NCBI RefSeq assembly: GCF_026339875.1
Contig: NZ_JAPEPZ010000001.1
Coordinates: 7,502,001 to 7,566,000, forward strand
Source: Streptomyces sp. NBC_01571
GTDB taxonomy: Bacteria; Actinomycetota; Actinomycetes; Streptomycetales; Streptomycetaceae
Reading direction: 5' to 3'
Length of the DNA: 64,000 nucleotides
Shown: piece after piece, positions 1 through 8,004 of the stretch
How the letters are laid out: each line of letters begins with the position of its first letter
Numbering within the stretch: the stretch's first letter is position 1
Made by a program: the position numbers and the translations under genes
The notes under the pieces: model-generated
What the model was told of the DNA's origin: nothing
Databases searched by the model: none
Seen by the model: only the letters and a program-made list of their open reading frames with translations

Positions 1-2562
1 GACACGCCCCCGTACATCGCGAGTGAAACGCAAGGTCTCTCCCGCTCCGTTCGTACGTGAGCGCAGAGCGCCTGAAGCGTCATGATCGTAGGCGAGGGTC
101 CGGCCATTGAAGTCCGTCTCGGCAGTGAGTCGTCCGGCTTGGTCATAGGTGTACGACCAGGTCAGTCCTTGCGGATTGGTGACGCGGGTGAGGCGTAGCT
201 CAGTGTCGTGGGTGAAGCAATATGTCGCGTCGTCAGGGTCGGTGCGGATGGCGGGGACGTCGAAAACGCCGTGTGCGTGGCGGACGACCTCGCCTGCTTG
301 GTTGGTGTGCGACAGGAGGTTCCCCTCACCGTCCCAAGACCACAGCTCCTGTGTTTCATCCGGGTGTTGGATGCGCTGCGGTTTGCCCTCGATGGACCAG
401 GACAGGCGGGTGCTGTGGCCGAGCGGATCGATGATCTCTGCGATTCGCCCGAATGAGTCCCTGTGGACGATCGTCGTGCGACCCAACTCGTCCGTGAGAG
501 ACAGGGGGAGTCCAGCCGGGTTCACGCTCATGGTGCGGGTGTGGCCCAGTGCATCCGTGATGGCGACCAGGTGGCCTGAGATGTCATATGAGTGGTGGGT
601 CTCGGCGCCGAGTGGATCGGTGGTGGTGAGGAGGTTGCCGTGCTCGTCATAGGCGTGCAGCCAGCGAGCTCCCCCGGGCTCGACGACCTCGGTCGGCAGG
701 CCGAGGTCGTTGTAGGACGCTTGCACCGCTGCGTCGTCAGGCAGCGTGACCCGTGTGAGGTGCTCGGCATCGTCGTAGGTGTAGCGGGTGGTGCGGCCGA
801 GCGGGTCAGTAACCGTGAGTGGCTTGGCGCCGTGCTCGTCCCACTCAGTGCGGGTCATGTTGCCGAGCTGGTCGGTCGCCTCCACCACCAGGCCCTCAGC
901 GTTGTAGCGATGGACGCTGGTGTGGCCGAGGGAGTCGGTGTACGTGGTAGTGGATGCGGCGTCGTTGTAGGCAAGGGTGCCGGAGAGGATGCCGTCGATG
1001 CCCTCGGTGCGGGTGACGCGGCCGCGCTCGTCGTAGACGTAGGAGAACCAGGTGCCGTTGCGATCGGTCCACTTGGTCATCCGGCCCGCGTCGTCGTAGG
1101 CGAAGGTGAGTGGCTGGCCGCTGGAGTTGATGACCTCGCTGAGGTTGCCTGCCACGTCGTAGCCGTAGCGCATCACCACGGTCCCGCCCTCGCGCATAGA
1201 GTCCGAGGTGTAGGCGTCGGGGTCCTGGTCGAGCAGGCGCAGGGCGGTGATGCGGGGGCCGTCGGTGTCGACGGCGACGTAGTAGCCACCGGAGTGACGC
1301 AGGCCCAAAGGAACGCCGCTCGTGGTGCGTTCGACGTCGATGCGCATGCCATTGCGGTCCGACCAAGCATCGACGGGCAGGTGGAAGGTGCCGAACGATC
1401 CGGAGGGGAAGGGGGTGGTGAACGTGCGGCTGACACCAGCGTCAGGATCGGTGACTGTCATGACACCGTCCGGCTTGCCGTCCCACTCGAGAGGCCAGCG
1501 CGGGCCGGTCACCGGAAGGGTGGGCACGCCGGGCTCAGGCACCCCGTAGACCAGGCGCATGCCGTCAGCGGCGGCGAACACCACGCCCTCGCCATCGATC
1601 TGCACGCACTCGTCCAGCGTCGATATCCAGGTGGGGCCGAAGCAGACGCCGCCGCGGTAGGAGGACAGGTGGGTGCGCTGGAAGACGAGCGGGAGGGTGG
1701 CGGGCAGGGTGAGGTCGGTGGCCATCATCAGCATTGCGCCACTAGCCACGTCGATCGGCTCCCCCACGCAGGGGATTCGCTCGCCGTTGCGGGCCGCCGG
1801 GCCAAGCTCCACCAGATCAGGGCGAAGCGAGGGCGGGCGCATCAGCAGCTCCGCCTTGGACAGGCTCGGTGACACCCCGGCCCGCAGGACGCCGCTGCCC
1901 GCGCCGAGCGCGCCGCCGAAGATCATGCCGTCCTGGGCGGCCTGGTTGACCTCGTCCAGACTGAAGCCCTGTTGCAGGCCGGCGGCCATCTTCAGCGGCT
2001 GGGCCACCGCGGCGTCGATGGTCACGTTCTCGACGCCGGCGAAGGCGGCCGTGATCACGGTCTCAGCCGCGATCTCGGCGATCGTGGTGGACACGGCGAC
2101 ACCGAGCGTGGCGCCGAGTTCGATGACGGCGTCCGCGGCCGCCGCGGCTGCTCCGGAGGCGAGACCTGCGGTGAGGAAGGCGACAGCGACCCCGCCGGCG
2201 ATCACGGCCGCATCGATGGCGATGTGCTCCCAGAGTTTGTGGATGGCGTCATCGATGGCGTCGGCGAACTTGTCCAGGAACTTGGCCATGGCCCGCGCCG
2301 AGTCGGCCAGGTCGCCAAGCCAGCCGGCGTCCTTGCCCTTGGCATACTGCGACCAGAACTTGTCGAACGCCTCAATCGACTCGCCCTTGTTGTGGTGGAT
2401 GAGCGAGCGCGCCGTCGAGTTCGTCGGACCGCGTACGTCGTCGACCGACTCGGCGAACGTCCGCCAGGCCGTCGCCGCGCTGCGCAGCGTTCCAGAGTTG
2501 GCGTCGGGCCACCACAGGCCCATCTTCAGGAGGATGTCCTTGGCTTTGTCCTCGATGCTCAT
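1..2562 (-). CDS. RHS-repeat polymorphic toxin, C-terminus beyond window
   Basis: The first 854 residues are visible; the frame is still open at base 1, so the RHS cage end and the toxin domain lie outside. The N-terminal ~260 residues are helical with an Ala/Gly-rich hydrophobic stretch (about 118-180), as in actinobacterial type VII-exported toxins. A DUF6531-like segment (EPIDVASGAM near residue 268) is followed by YD/RHS repeats such as YTYDDAEHL and FAYDDAGRM to the edge. The ATG overlaps the stop of the upstream WXG100-like gene by 4 bp (ATGA), so the two are probably translationally coupled. The role, delivery of a C-terminal toxin to competing cells, is inferred from the family; the toxin type cannot be told here. 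Confidence 0.9.
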   Translation of the reverse strand, partial: MSIEDKAKDILLKMGLWWPDANSGTLRSAATAWRTFAESVDDVRGPTNSTARSLIHHNKGESIEAFDKFWSQYAKGKDAGWLGDLADSARAMAKFLDKFADAIDDAIHKLWEHIAIDAAVIAGGVAVAFLTAGLASGAAAAAADAVIELGATLGVAVSTTIAEIAAETVITAAFAGVENVTIDAAVAQPLKMAAGLQQGFSLDEVNQAAQDGMIFGGALGAGSGVLRAGVSPSLSKAELLMRPPSLRPDLVELGPAARNGERIPCVGEPIDVASGAMLMMATDLTLPATLPLVFQRTHLSSYRGGVCFGPTWISTLDECVQIDGEGVVFAAADGMRLVYGVPEPGVPTLPVTGPRWPLEWDGKPDGVMTVTDPDAGVSRTFTTPFPSGSFGTFHLPVDAWSDRNGMRIDVERTTSGVPLGLRHSGGYYVAVDTDGPRITALRLLDQDPDAYTSDSMREGGTVVMRYGYDVAGNLSEVINSSGQPLTFAYDDAGRMTKWTDRNGTWFSYVYDERGRVTRTEGIDGILSGTLAYNDAASTTTYTDSLGHTSVHRYNAEGLVVEATDQLGNMTRTEWDEHGAKPLTVTDPLGRTTRYTYDDAEHLTRVTLPDDAAVQASYNDLGLPTEVVEPGGARWLHAYDEHGNLLTTTDPLGAETHHSYDISGHLVAITDALGHTRTMSVNPAGLPLSLTDELGRTTIVHRDSFGRIAEIIDPLGHSTRLSWSIEGKPQRIQHPDETQELWSWDGEGNLLSHTNQAGEVVRHAHGVFDVPAIRTDPDDATYCFTHDTELRLTRVTNPQGLTWSYTYDQAGRLTAETDFNGRTLAYDHDASGALRSRTNGAGETLRFTRDVRGRV

Positions 2563-2942
2563 CGCTCACCCGCACTGTCGCCACTGCCCTGATGTGGGAC
2601 CTTCACCTTGGTGAACATGCTCCTGACCAACTCATCGTTGGCGACGTGCCCGTCGGACAGGTCGACCAATGCCTCATGGATGCTCGTGAGGCCGAGCACG
2701 AGAATCCCCGCCGCGCTCTCGATCTTCCTCTGCTGCGGCGCGTAGACGTCCTCGAACTCCTTGCCCTGTTTGTCGTCACCCCAGGGCTTGCCCAGTCCGT
2801 CCAGCGTCGTGATCAGCGTGGTCAGCGCCTTGCTCAGGTTCTTGGCCTGCTCCTGGAACACGGGGGCCGCGCTCTTGATGTCCGCGGTCCTGATGTGCAG
2901 GACCATCTCCGGGGTCTTGCCGCCCCCGCTGTCGTCACTCAT
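2559..2942 (-). CDS. WXG100-like (ESX/type VII) helical protein upstream of RHS toxin
   Basis: A 127-residue protein, predicted mostly helical, with a GLGKPWGDDKQG segment resembling the W-x-G turn of ESX proteins (GxPWGxD-type in streptomycetes). I chose the ATG at 2940-2942 because a strong Shine-Dalgarno GGGGAGGG lies just upstream; an in-frame start 24 bases earlier has none. Its stop overlaps the start of the RHS gene. In such loci a small WXG100 protein usually pairs with the N-terminal helical domain of the toxin for export by the type VII secretion system; no secretion machinery gene is in this window. Confidence 0.8.
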   Translation of the reverse strand: MSDDSGGGKTPEMVLHIRTADIKSAAPVFQEQAKNLSKALTTLITTLDGLGKPWGDDKQGKEFEDVYAPQQRKIESAAGILVLGLTSIHEALVDLSDGHVANDELVRSMFTKVKVPHQGSGDSAGER

Positions 2943-3044
2943 GCAAACCCTCCCCGTCGCACGCACATGCGACAGCGACCCTAGAGCCTCGGTCTCAACA
3001 GAAGGTCAAGTCGATGCCATGCGTCGGCAATGGGCGGCGGCATA

Positions 3045-3420
3045 GTGTCTTGTCGGACGCGCCTCAGCGAGGTTTGCCTGCCCGTCGTCGAGCTCGGAAG
3101 GGACGGCGTGAGGTCCGACCTCGACGCCGTGCGGATCGGGACCATGCACCGCTTCAAGGGGCTCGAGTTCCAGTAAGTCGTCCTCACCTCCGTGGAGGAG
3201 GGCCAGATCCCGCACCAGTTCATCGAATAGGACCGGCTCACCAGCCCCGAGGGGTACCCGCAGGAGGAACTCCGGCCGCGTTCCCTGGTGTTCGTCGGCG
3301 CCACCTGTGCCCGGGACCAACTCGTGCTTACCTGGAGCGGAACGGCCAGCCGGTTCCTGCCTCGGGACGCCGACGCGACCGTGTTGCGCGCGACGGACCT
3401 GCTGCGCCACGACGGACCGC
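3045..3420 (+). pseudogene. UvrD/Rep-type DNA helicase C-terminal remnant
   Basis: One plus-strand frame reads through the last helicase motifs of a superfamily 1 helicase: GTMHRFKGLEF (motif V-like) and LVFVGATCARDQLVLT (motif VI-like). In-frame stops interrupt it after GLEFQ (about 3176-3178) and after PHQFIE (about 3227-3229), and the N-terminal two thirds are absent. It is a decayed fragment with no possible activity. It lies between two polymorphic-toxin modules, a common site for rearranged debris. Confidence 0.75.
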
Positions 3421-3723
3421 CGCCTGATGCGGAGCGGAGGCCGCGATCCGCGACAGGTGGGAGTGGGGCAGCAGCGAGCGGCAACGGGGCGGCGAGCCGG
3501 ATTCCGCTCCTTCCGCTTCGAACACTGCCGCCGTTCCCGCCCAGGTGGTCGGCCTCGGGCCGGGCAGCCGGTCGCCGAGGTGGCAGGGGGCGCCGGTTCG
3601 GGCGCGACCGGCCAGAAGTCACTGTGGCGTGAACCCCTCCTCTGCTTCCGCGCCCTCGTCCTCGCCGACCGGACCGGTTCGCGCGCCTCGGGGACTGGGG
3701 AAAGCAATGGTCCGTCGGCCAAG

Positions 3724-3882
3724 CTGTCACCGCAGCAGAAGATTGTGTACGGTCAGCTTGGAGACAGCGGAAATGTAATTCTGCGGACCGATCAACTGGG
3801 CAGTTGGGGATTGAAGAGTGGCGATTTGCTCCCGCAGGCTGACGTCAACATGATCCTTTATGGCGGGGCGAAGGCGTGGTAA
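3724..3882 (+). pseudogene. orphan C-terminal toxin-like tail (no start, ends at stop 3882)
   Basis: The last ~52 codons of an open frame encode a coherent, lower-GC peptide (KIVYGQLGDSGNVILRTDQ, then SWGLKSGDLLPQADVN and a GGAKAW end). No convincing start or upstream coding sequence is attached. It sits 66 bp before an immunity-like gene on the same strand, the arrangement of an orphan toxin-tail/immunity cassette of polymorphic toxins. The toxin interpretation rests on context; I do not recognise the fold. Confidence 0.4.
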
Positions 3883-3948
3883 GGGAGCCGGGAAGCTGGT
3901 AGTGCTAGGCGCTGAACCTTATTGCCCACGAGGCGAGGTGAGTGAGAG

Positions 3949-4302
3949 ATGAGCTACGACCTGGCGGTTTGGCAAGGGGCTGCGCCGTCCACTGATCGCG
4001 AAGCGGCTAGGGTGCATAATCGCCTGTACGATGAGTATCTTGATGGCGATGAGCTGCTCCCTGCGGTAAGCGCTATCGCTGACTTCTTGGGCGTCCTTAC
4101 TGAGCGTTGGCCCGATAGGGATATCGGAGACGATACGCCTTGGGCTTCAACGCCGCTTTCCCGAGGGGCCAGTGGGCCGTATGTTTACATCACGCTTGCG
4201 TGGGGTAGCGCAGATATCGCTTCTGCCTATGTAGCGCAGGTTGCCAACAGATTTGGATTGATCTGCTTTGACCCTCAGGTGAAGGCGCTTAGGTCAGGCT
4301 AG
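3949..4302 (+). CDS. small hypothetical protein, likely immunity protein of orphan toxin tail
   Basis: A 117-residue soluble protein beginning MSYDLAVWQG, preceded by a GAGGTGAG ribosome binding site. It resembles a streptomycete family of short proteins that start MSYDLAVWEG and have a central ERWPD motif and a C-terminal GLICFDPQ motif; these often lie next to RHS or other polymorphic toxins. GC is clearly lower than in flanking genes, which suggests transfer. It follows the orphan toxin-like tail on the same strand and precedes a strong terminator. The immunity role is inferred from position. Confidence 0.6.
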   Translation: MSYDLAVWQGAAPSTDREAARVHNRLYDEYLDGDELLPAVSAIADFLGVLTERWPDRDIGDDTPWASTPLSRGASGPYVYITLAWGSADIASAYVAQVANRFGLICFDPQVKALRSG

Positions 4303-4407
4303 TTTCAACTCCCTTTTGAGGGAATCTGAGGATTCTCAAATTGGGTTATTTTCGATCACGTGAAATATTGGCATATCCCGTATAGCGGTCGATAGTGTCA
4401 GCAAACT

Positions 4408-4441
4408 GAAGCCCCGTCAGCTAATGTCCTGGCGGGGCTTC
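4408..4441 (+). terminator. Rho-independent-like terminator hairpin
   Basis: Arms GAAGCCCCG and CGGGGCTTC, with one extra internal pairing, enclose a short loop. It lies about 105 bp after the immunity-like gene. The intervening 4303-4407 is AT-richer and holds no gene. Confidence 0.7.
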
Positions 4442-4549
4442 TGTGCGGGGTGACGGGCGTAGTTATTGTCCTCGGCTCGCCAGGGTGAATCTTGGCGAAG
4501 TGGCTGATGGGATTAGAACTGTGCCTGTATCCGGTGGTGTGTGAGATAT

Positions 4550-5394
4550 GGCGATGGCTGACCGCCGAGGGGCGTCGGCGGTCAGGAGTCGGTACGGACG
4601 CGGGTGGCCGAGTTGTTCGAGCGGAAGACCAAGGTGTTGTGGCACCAGTTGTGGCGGGACGGTGGCGCCGAGGCTCTGACCTCCCGTGGGGCGAGTGGAT
4701 CGCGGTGCCGGCTGTCCCCACGCTGTCTGGAGAAACTGGCCGCCTACACCGATGAGGGCCCGGCCGTACACGGCTGGGTGGAGGACCAGGTGTGGACCGC
4801 GGCGCGTGTGGCCAGCCTGATCGGCAGGAAGTTCCACGTCTCCTACAGCGTCTCCGGGGCGACGAGGTTGATGCACCGGCTCGGCTTCAGCCCGCAGGTT
4901 CCCGCACGGCGGGTCGCCGAGCGCGACGAGCAGGCCGTCACCACGTGGAAGGAGGCGACGCTACATCTGCTTCGAAGACGAAGCTGTTTCACCCGGAAGC
5001 CGCCGCGGGGACGAACCTGGGGCAGGCGCGGGCACACCCCGGTCGTGACCGTCAGTGGTCGATGCTCGGGGCGCCTGTCCGTGGCGGGGCTGATCGCGAT
5101 GCGGCCGGGCTCCCGGACCTGGCTTTGTCACCGTCTGCGCACCCACCCGGCGGGCAAGGGCGAGCGCCGCAGCATGGGCGAGCGGGACTTCATCGCACTT
5201 GTCGACGTGGGCTCATTGCCGAGCGTGAGTGGCTGACGGTGTTCCTGCTGCCCGCCTACTCGCCCGACCTCAACCCGTCGAGTGGGTGTGGGCGCACGTC
5301 AAGCGACAGCCTGGCCAACCTCGCCGTCGTCGCACTCGACCGGCTCAAGGCCCTTGTCCGCAACCGGCTCAAACGCCTTCAGTACCGGCCCTGA
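4550..5394 (+). pseudogene. IS630-family transposase, multiply frameshifted
   Basis: Pieces of one transposase appear in different frames. The helix-turn-helix region and LMHRLGFSPQVPARRVAERD are in one frame. The acidic segment YICFEDEA is shifted just before FTRKPPRGRTWGRRGHTP. LLPAYSPDLNP is followed by a lost base before EWVWAHVKR and a compensating insertion after it. About 80 bp is missing near 5200, where the second catalytic Asp block (WDRLNTH-type in relatives) should be. The DDE catalytic set is therefore broken and the gene is dead. The family call rests on motif order and the SPDLNP-VEWVW block. Confidence 0.85.
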
Positions 5395-5540
5395 ACCGCG
5401 CGGATGCGGTGAACTTGGCCCTTGCCGCTGAGTGCGACACCAAGGCTGTGCTCACGCTCGACGGTCGCGGTCTCCGGGCTGCGCGCCCGTGGGCCGGACA
5501 TAAGGTGCTCCGGGTGCTGCGCGACGACCTTCCGGGCTGA
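5394..5540 (+). pseudogene. PIN-domain (VapC-like) C-terminal fragment
   Basis: The last ~48 codons (RADAVNLALAAECDTKAVLTL to RDDLPG) match the C-terminal part of a PIN-domain ribonuclease, in particular the block with Asp in ADAVNLAL and the VLTLDGR strand. The N-terminal half with the first catalytic Asp is missing. It is homologous to the longer fragment at 15838-16140, and homology continues for about 220 bp past the stop in both places. It is a relic, not an active toxin. Confidence 0.7.
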
Positions 5541-5762
5541 ATCGGACGGTGCCTCGTTGTGCCGTCGGATTCCGTCGGTCGTGACGCTCGTATGACGCTC
5601 GCGGCCCTCACGGACTCCCCGGCGGGGTGCGAAACCCTACCTGACCTGGAGTTTTTCGGATGCGGTTCCGGCCGACACTTTTCCGATGACGTCGCACGTG
5701 GAGTGCGTTGCCATCCTTGAACCGGCCGTCAAGGGCGCCTGACCTGCGGGTTTTGGTGGTGT
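5394..5762 (+). repeat. island-flanking direct repeat, copy A
   Basis: This stretch (PIN C-terminus plus ~220 bp downstream) aligns in the same orientation with 15990-16362, at roughly four bases in five by eye. Shared landmarks are GTGCCGTCGGATT, GACGCTCGTATGACGCTCG, two CTGACCTG motifs 98 bp apart, and GTGGAGTGCGT. No gene is seen between 5541 and about 5850. Confidence 0.8.
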
Positions 5763-5849
5763 GCGTTATGTGCCGGGTGGGCGTTACGGGCGATATCTTG
5801 AGAGTGGCCGCAGGTCGGGGGCGCTGTGTCGGGGCCGTTCGGGTGGCGT

Positions 5850-6060
5850 GCTGCCAGCGCCGTCAGCGAGGCGTTCAGCAGCGTGCTCAAGGTCGAGTAC
5901 GTCCACCGGCACACGTTCGCCACCCGCACCGAGGCCCGGCTCTGGATCGCAACCTGGATCACCGGCTACGCACCGACTACACAGCGTGTGCGGGCATCAG
6001 AGTCCGATCGACTACGAGTGCGACCATCGAGCCAACTCCGCCTTGGAGCTGGCTGCTTAG
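5850..6060 (+). pseudogene. IS3-family-like transposase C-terminal remnant
   Basis: Two frames together encode the end of an integrase-core transposase: SEAFSSVLKVEYVHRHTFAT and the following TRTEARLWIATWITG, then after a frame change near 5975 RLHSVCGHQSPIDYE, ending at the TAG at 6058-6060. The final motifs (VHRHTF, R-LHS-GHQSP) are typical of IS3 transposase ends. The rest of the element is gone. The stretch 6061-6209 holds nothing I recognise. Confidence 0.65.
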
Positions 6061-6209
6061 AAGATCTCCACAGTCCGAGGGGATTGACATCGTGAGGCAC
6101 CCGTCACGGGACGGCTGCCGGAATCACCGCGCCGGCGTCGACGGCACCGGTACCGTTTACCGATGGGCGCGGCCGAATGCCCGGTCGGCCGGAGAGTGAT
6201 GGGAGCAGC

Positions 6210-6974
6210 GTGTCACACGGCGTCAGGCTGGCACAGCAACGACGGGACCGTGACCTCCGAATACGTCACCGCGCCGGGTCGGCCCCACTCGCCCCGCAGG
6301 ATCTGCTGATCATCGGAGTGGGCGGGATGGGCCGTGCTCTCGCATCCATGTGCGTTCAGGACGCCGACGAAGCAGGCACGCGACGCTGGAGGGTACGGGG
6401 CTTCATCGACGAGGACACGAAAAGCCACGGCACCTGGTTCGAGGGCTTTCCGGTCCTCGGTGGATTGGAGATGGTCGACCGCTACCCGGGGGCGCGTCTG
6501 GTGATCTCGATCTGTCATGTGAATCACCAGGGCGCGCGCCGCAGGATCGTGGAGACTCTGGGACTTCCGCCGCACCGGTACCCGACGATCGTTCATCCCA
6601 CCGCGGTGGTCGATCCCAGCTGCACCCTGGGACACGGCACGGTGCTGATGCCCATGGTCTGCGCGCTGCCGGGTGTCACGATCGGCGATCACGTGATGGT
6701 GCGGCCGCACACGATGATGGCGGTCGATGTCACGGTCCGGAACTACGGCACCATCGCCGCCCAGGTGTTTCTGGGGCGGTGTGCCGTGGTCGAGCAGGAC
6801 GCGTACGTCGGAGCCGGGGCGAAGGTCAGGGAGTACGGCTCCGTGGGGCCAGGGGCTGTCGTCGGCATGGGGTCGCTCGTCCTCGGCCGCGTCCCCGGAG
6901 GGGAGGTGTGGGCGGGAAATCCCATAAGGCGTCTCTCCTCGGCCTCTTCGCTCACAGCCCGCGGTCGGACATGA
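6210..6974 (+). CDS. NeuD/PglD-like sugar O-acyltransferase (hexapeptide repeat)
   Basis: A 254-residue protein with an N-terminal Rossmann segment (LLIIGVGGMGRALAS), an FIDED strand, and a C-terminal left-handed beta-helix of hexapeptide repeats (TLGHGTVLMPMV, VTIGDHVMV, AYVGAGAKV, GSVGPGAVVG) ending in AGNPIRRL. This is the architecture of acyltransferases that acetylate sialic acid or bacillosamine-type sugars; substrate unknown. GTG at 6210 has a GGGAG site just upstream; an ATG at 6177 is a weaker alternative. Its 3' end overlaps the convergent Nudix-like gene by 23 bp. No other sugar genes are nearby, so its place in the island is unclear. Confidence 0.8.
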   Translation: MSHGVRLAQQRRDRDLRIRHRAGSAPLAPQDLLIIGVGGMGRALASMCVQDADEAGTRRWRVRGFIDEDTKSHGTWFEGFPVLGGLEMVDRYPGARLVISICHVNHQGARRRIVETLGLPPHRYPTIVHPTAVVDPSCTLGHGTVLMPMVCALPGVTIGDHVMVRPHTMMAVDVTVRNYGTIAAQVFLGRCAVVEQDAYVGAGAKVREYGSVGPGAVVGMGSLVLGRVPGGEVWAGNPIRRLSSASSLTARGRT

Positions 6975-7941
6975 CCTTCTGCTCGGCTTTCTCCACGGTG
7001 ATCCGGCCCGCCGGATCACCGCCTGCGCGCTCCACGGCACCGCGTACGAGGGCCAGATAGAAGAGGGTCGGCGCGCAGGGAGTCCACCGCTCCTCCGGTT
7101 CGTCCGCGATGAACCCGAGCACCGACTCCGGGTCCGCGTCCACGAACTCGAACCGGTCGTGTTCCCACTTGTCGGTCACGCCGCGCGTCCAGCGAAGGCG
7201 CAGCGTCGGCTCGTCGAGCTCGGGTACCACCGCACGGAAGAACGCCGCCCACTGGTGATTGACCAGATCCAGCCCGAATCCGAGCAGTTCCACCTTGGTC
7301 CTGTCGCCGTCGTACACGGCGAGTTCCTCGAAGAGGGCTCGGCGCGCCACCGCGTGCAGGCTGACCGGGCGGCCGTCCCGGGGCAGATCGTGCTGCTGAG
7401 CCATCCCCTCGTTCGCCGAGGAGTTCCACCGCGCGTTGTTCGGTCCGGCGACCTGGGCACTGCGCCGGGAGAACAGCATCTTGCCGTCCTTGCCGGTCTC
7501 CAGAGCCACGTTGATCCCGAAGCTGCAGTTCATCCAGGACGGCGCGTCGGCCGGGTCGCGGCCTTCCAGGTATTCCTTGCGCAGAGTGCGGCCGTTCTTC
7601 TGCCGGCGGTCCAAGTTGAGCGAGGTGGTGAGGAAGTCGAAGTAGTCGGCGTCCCGCAGGGTGAGGGAGACAACGGGCTCCTCCGCCAGATGCGTACGGG
7701 TGACCACCACCCGTTCCACCGCGAAGCGCGCGTTGTTCCAGCGGTGCGGGAGCCCGGCCGCCTCCTTGCGCTCCTCCTCCACCTCGATAGACCTCCGCCA
7801 GCCGGCAATCTCCTCGGGGAACTGCACGCGCCTGGGCGTGTACTTGATGCGGACGTTCTTCTCGTCGACGGGCCGGGTGCCGTCGCCCTCGAAGAGATGG
7901 CATCCCGTCGCCCGGCCGACCAAAGTGAATCTGTCTCGCAT
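6952..7941 (-). CDS. Nudix-fold-like hypothetical protein
   Basis: 329 residues from the ATG at 7939-7941 (GAGAGCG just before it); a GTG at 7981-7983 would add 14 residues. The middle holds SSANEGMAQQHDL, then ARRALFEELAVY. This resembles the Nudix box (REUxEExGU) with the EE pair kept but the preceding Glu and the Gly replaced, so hydrolase activity is doubtful. I do not recognise a named family. It is transcribed divergently from the caspase-like/STAND gene, with only 63 bp (or 21 bp) between starts, so the promoter regions must overlap and co-regulation is likely. Confidence 0.65.
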   Translation of the reverse strand: MRDRFTLVGRATGCHLFEGDGTRPVDEKNVRIKYTPRRVQFPEEIAGWRRSIEVEEERKEAAGLPHRWNNARFAVERVVVTRTHLAEEPVVSLTLRDADYFDFLTTSLNLDRRQKNGRTLRKEYLEGRDPADAPSWMNCSFGINVALETGKDGKMLFSRRSAQVAGPNNARWNSSANEGMAQQHDLPRDGRPVSLHAVARRALFEELAVYDGDRTKVELLGFGLDLVNHQWAAFFRAVVPELDEPTLRLRWTRGVTDKWEHDRFEFVDADPESVLGFIADEPEERWTPCAPTLFYLALVRGAVERAGGDPAGRITVEKAEQKVMSDRGL

Positions 7942-8004
7942 CGCTCTCACCGACTCCACCGTCGAATAAGCTGTGTTGGACACTTATGGGGGGCTGTCGG
8001 ACTC

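Noticed and set aside
592..1872. Plus-strand open frame of 426 codons
   Set aside because: Antisense to RHS repeats, which create long shadow frames.
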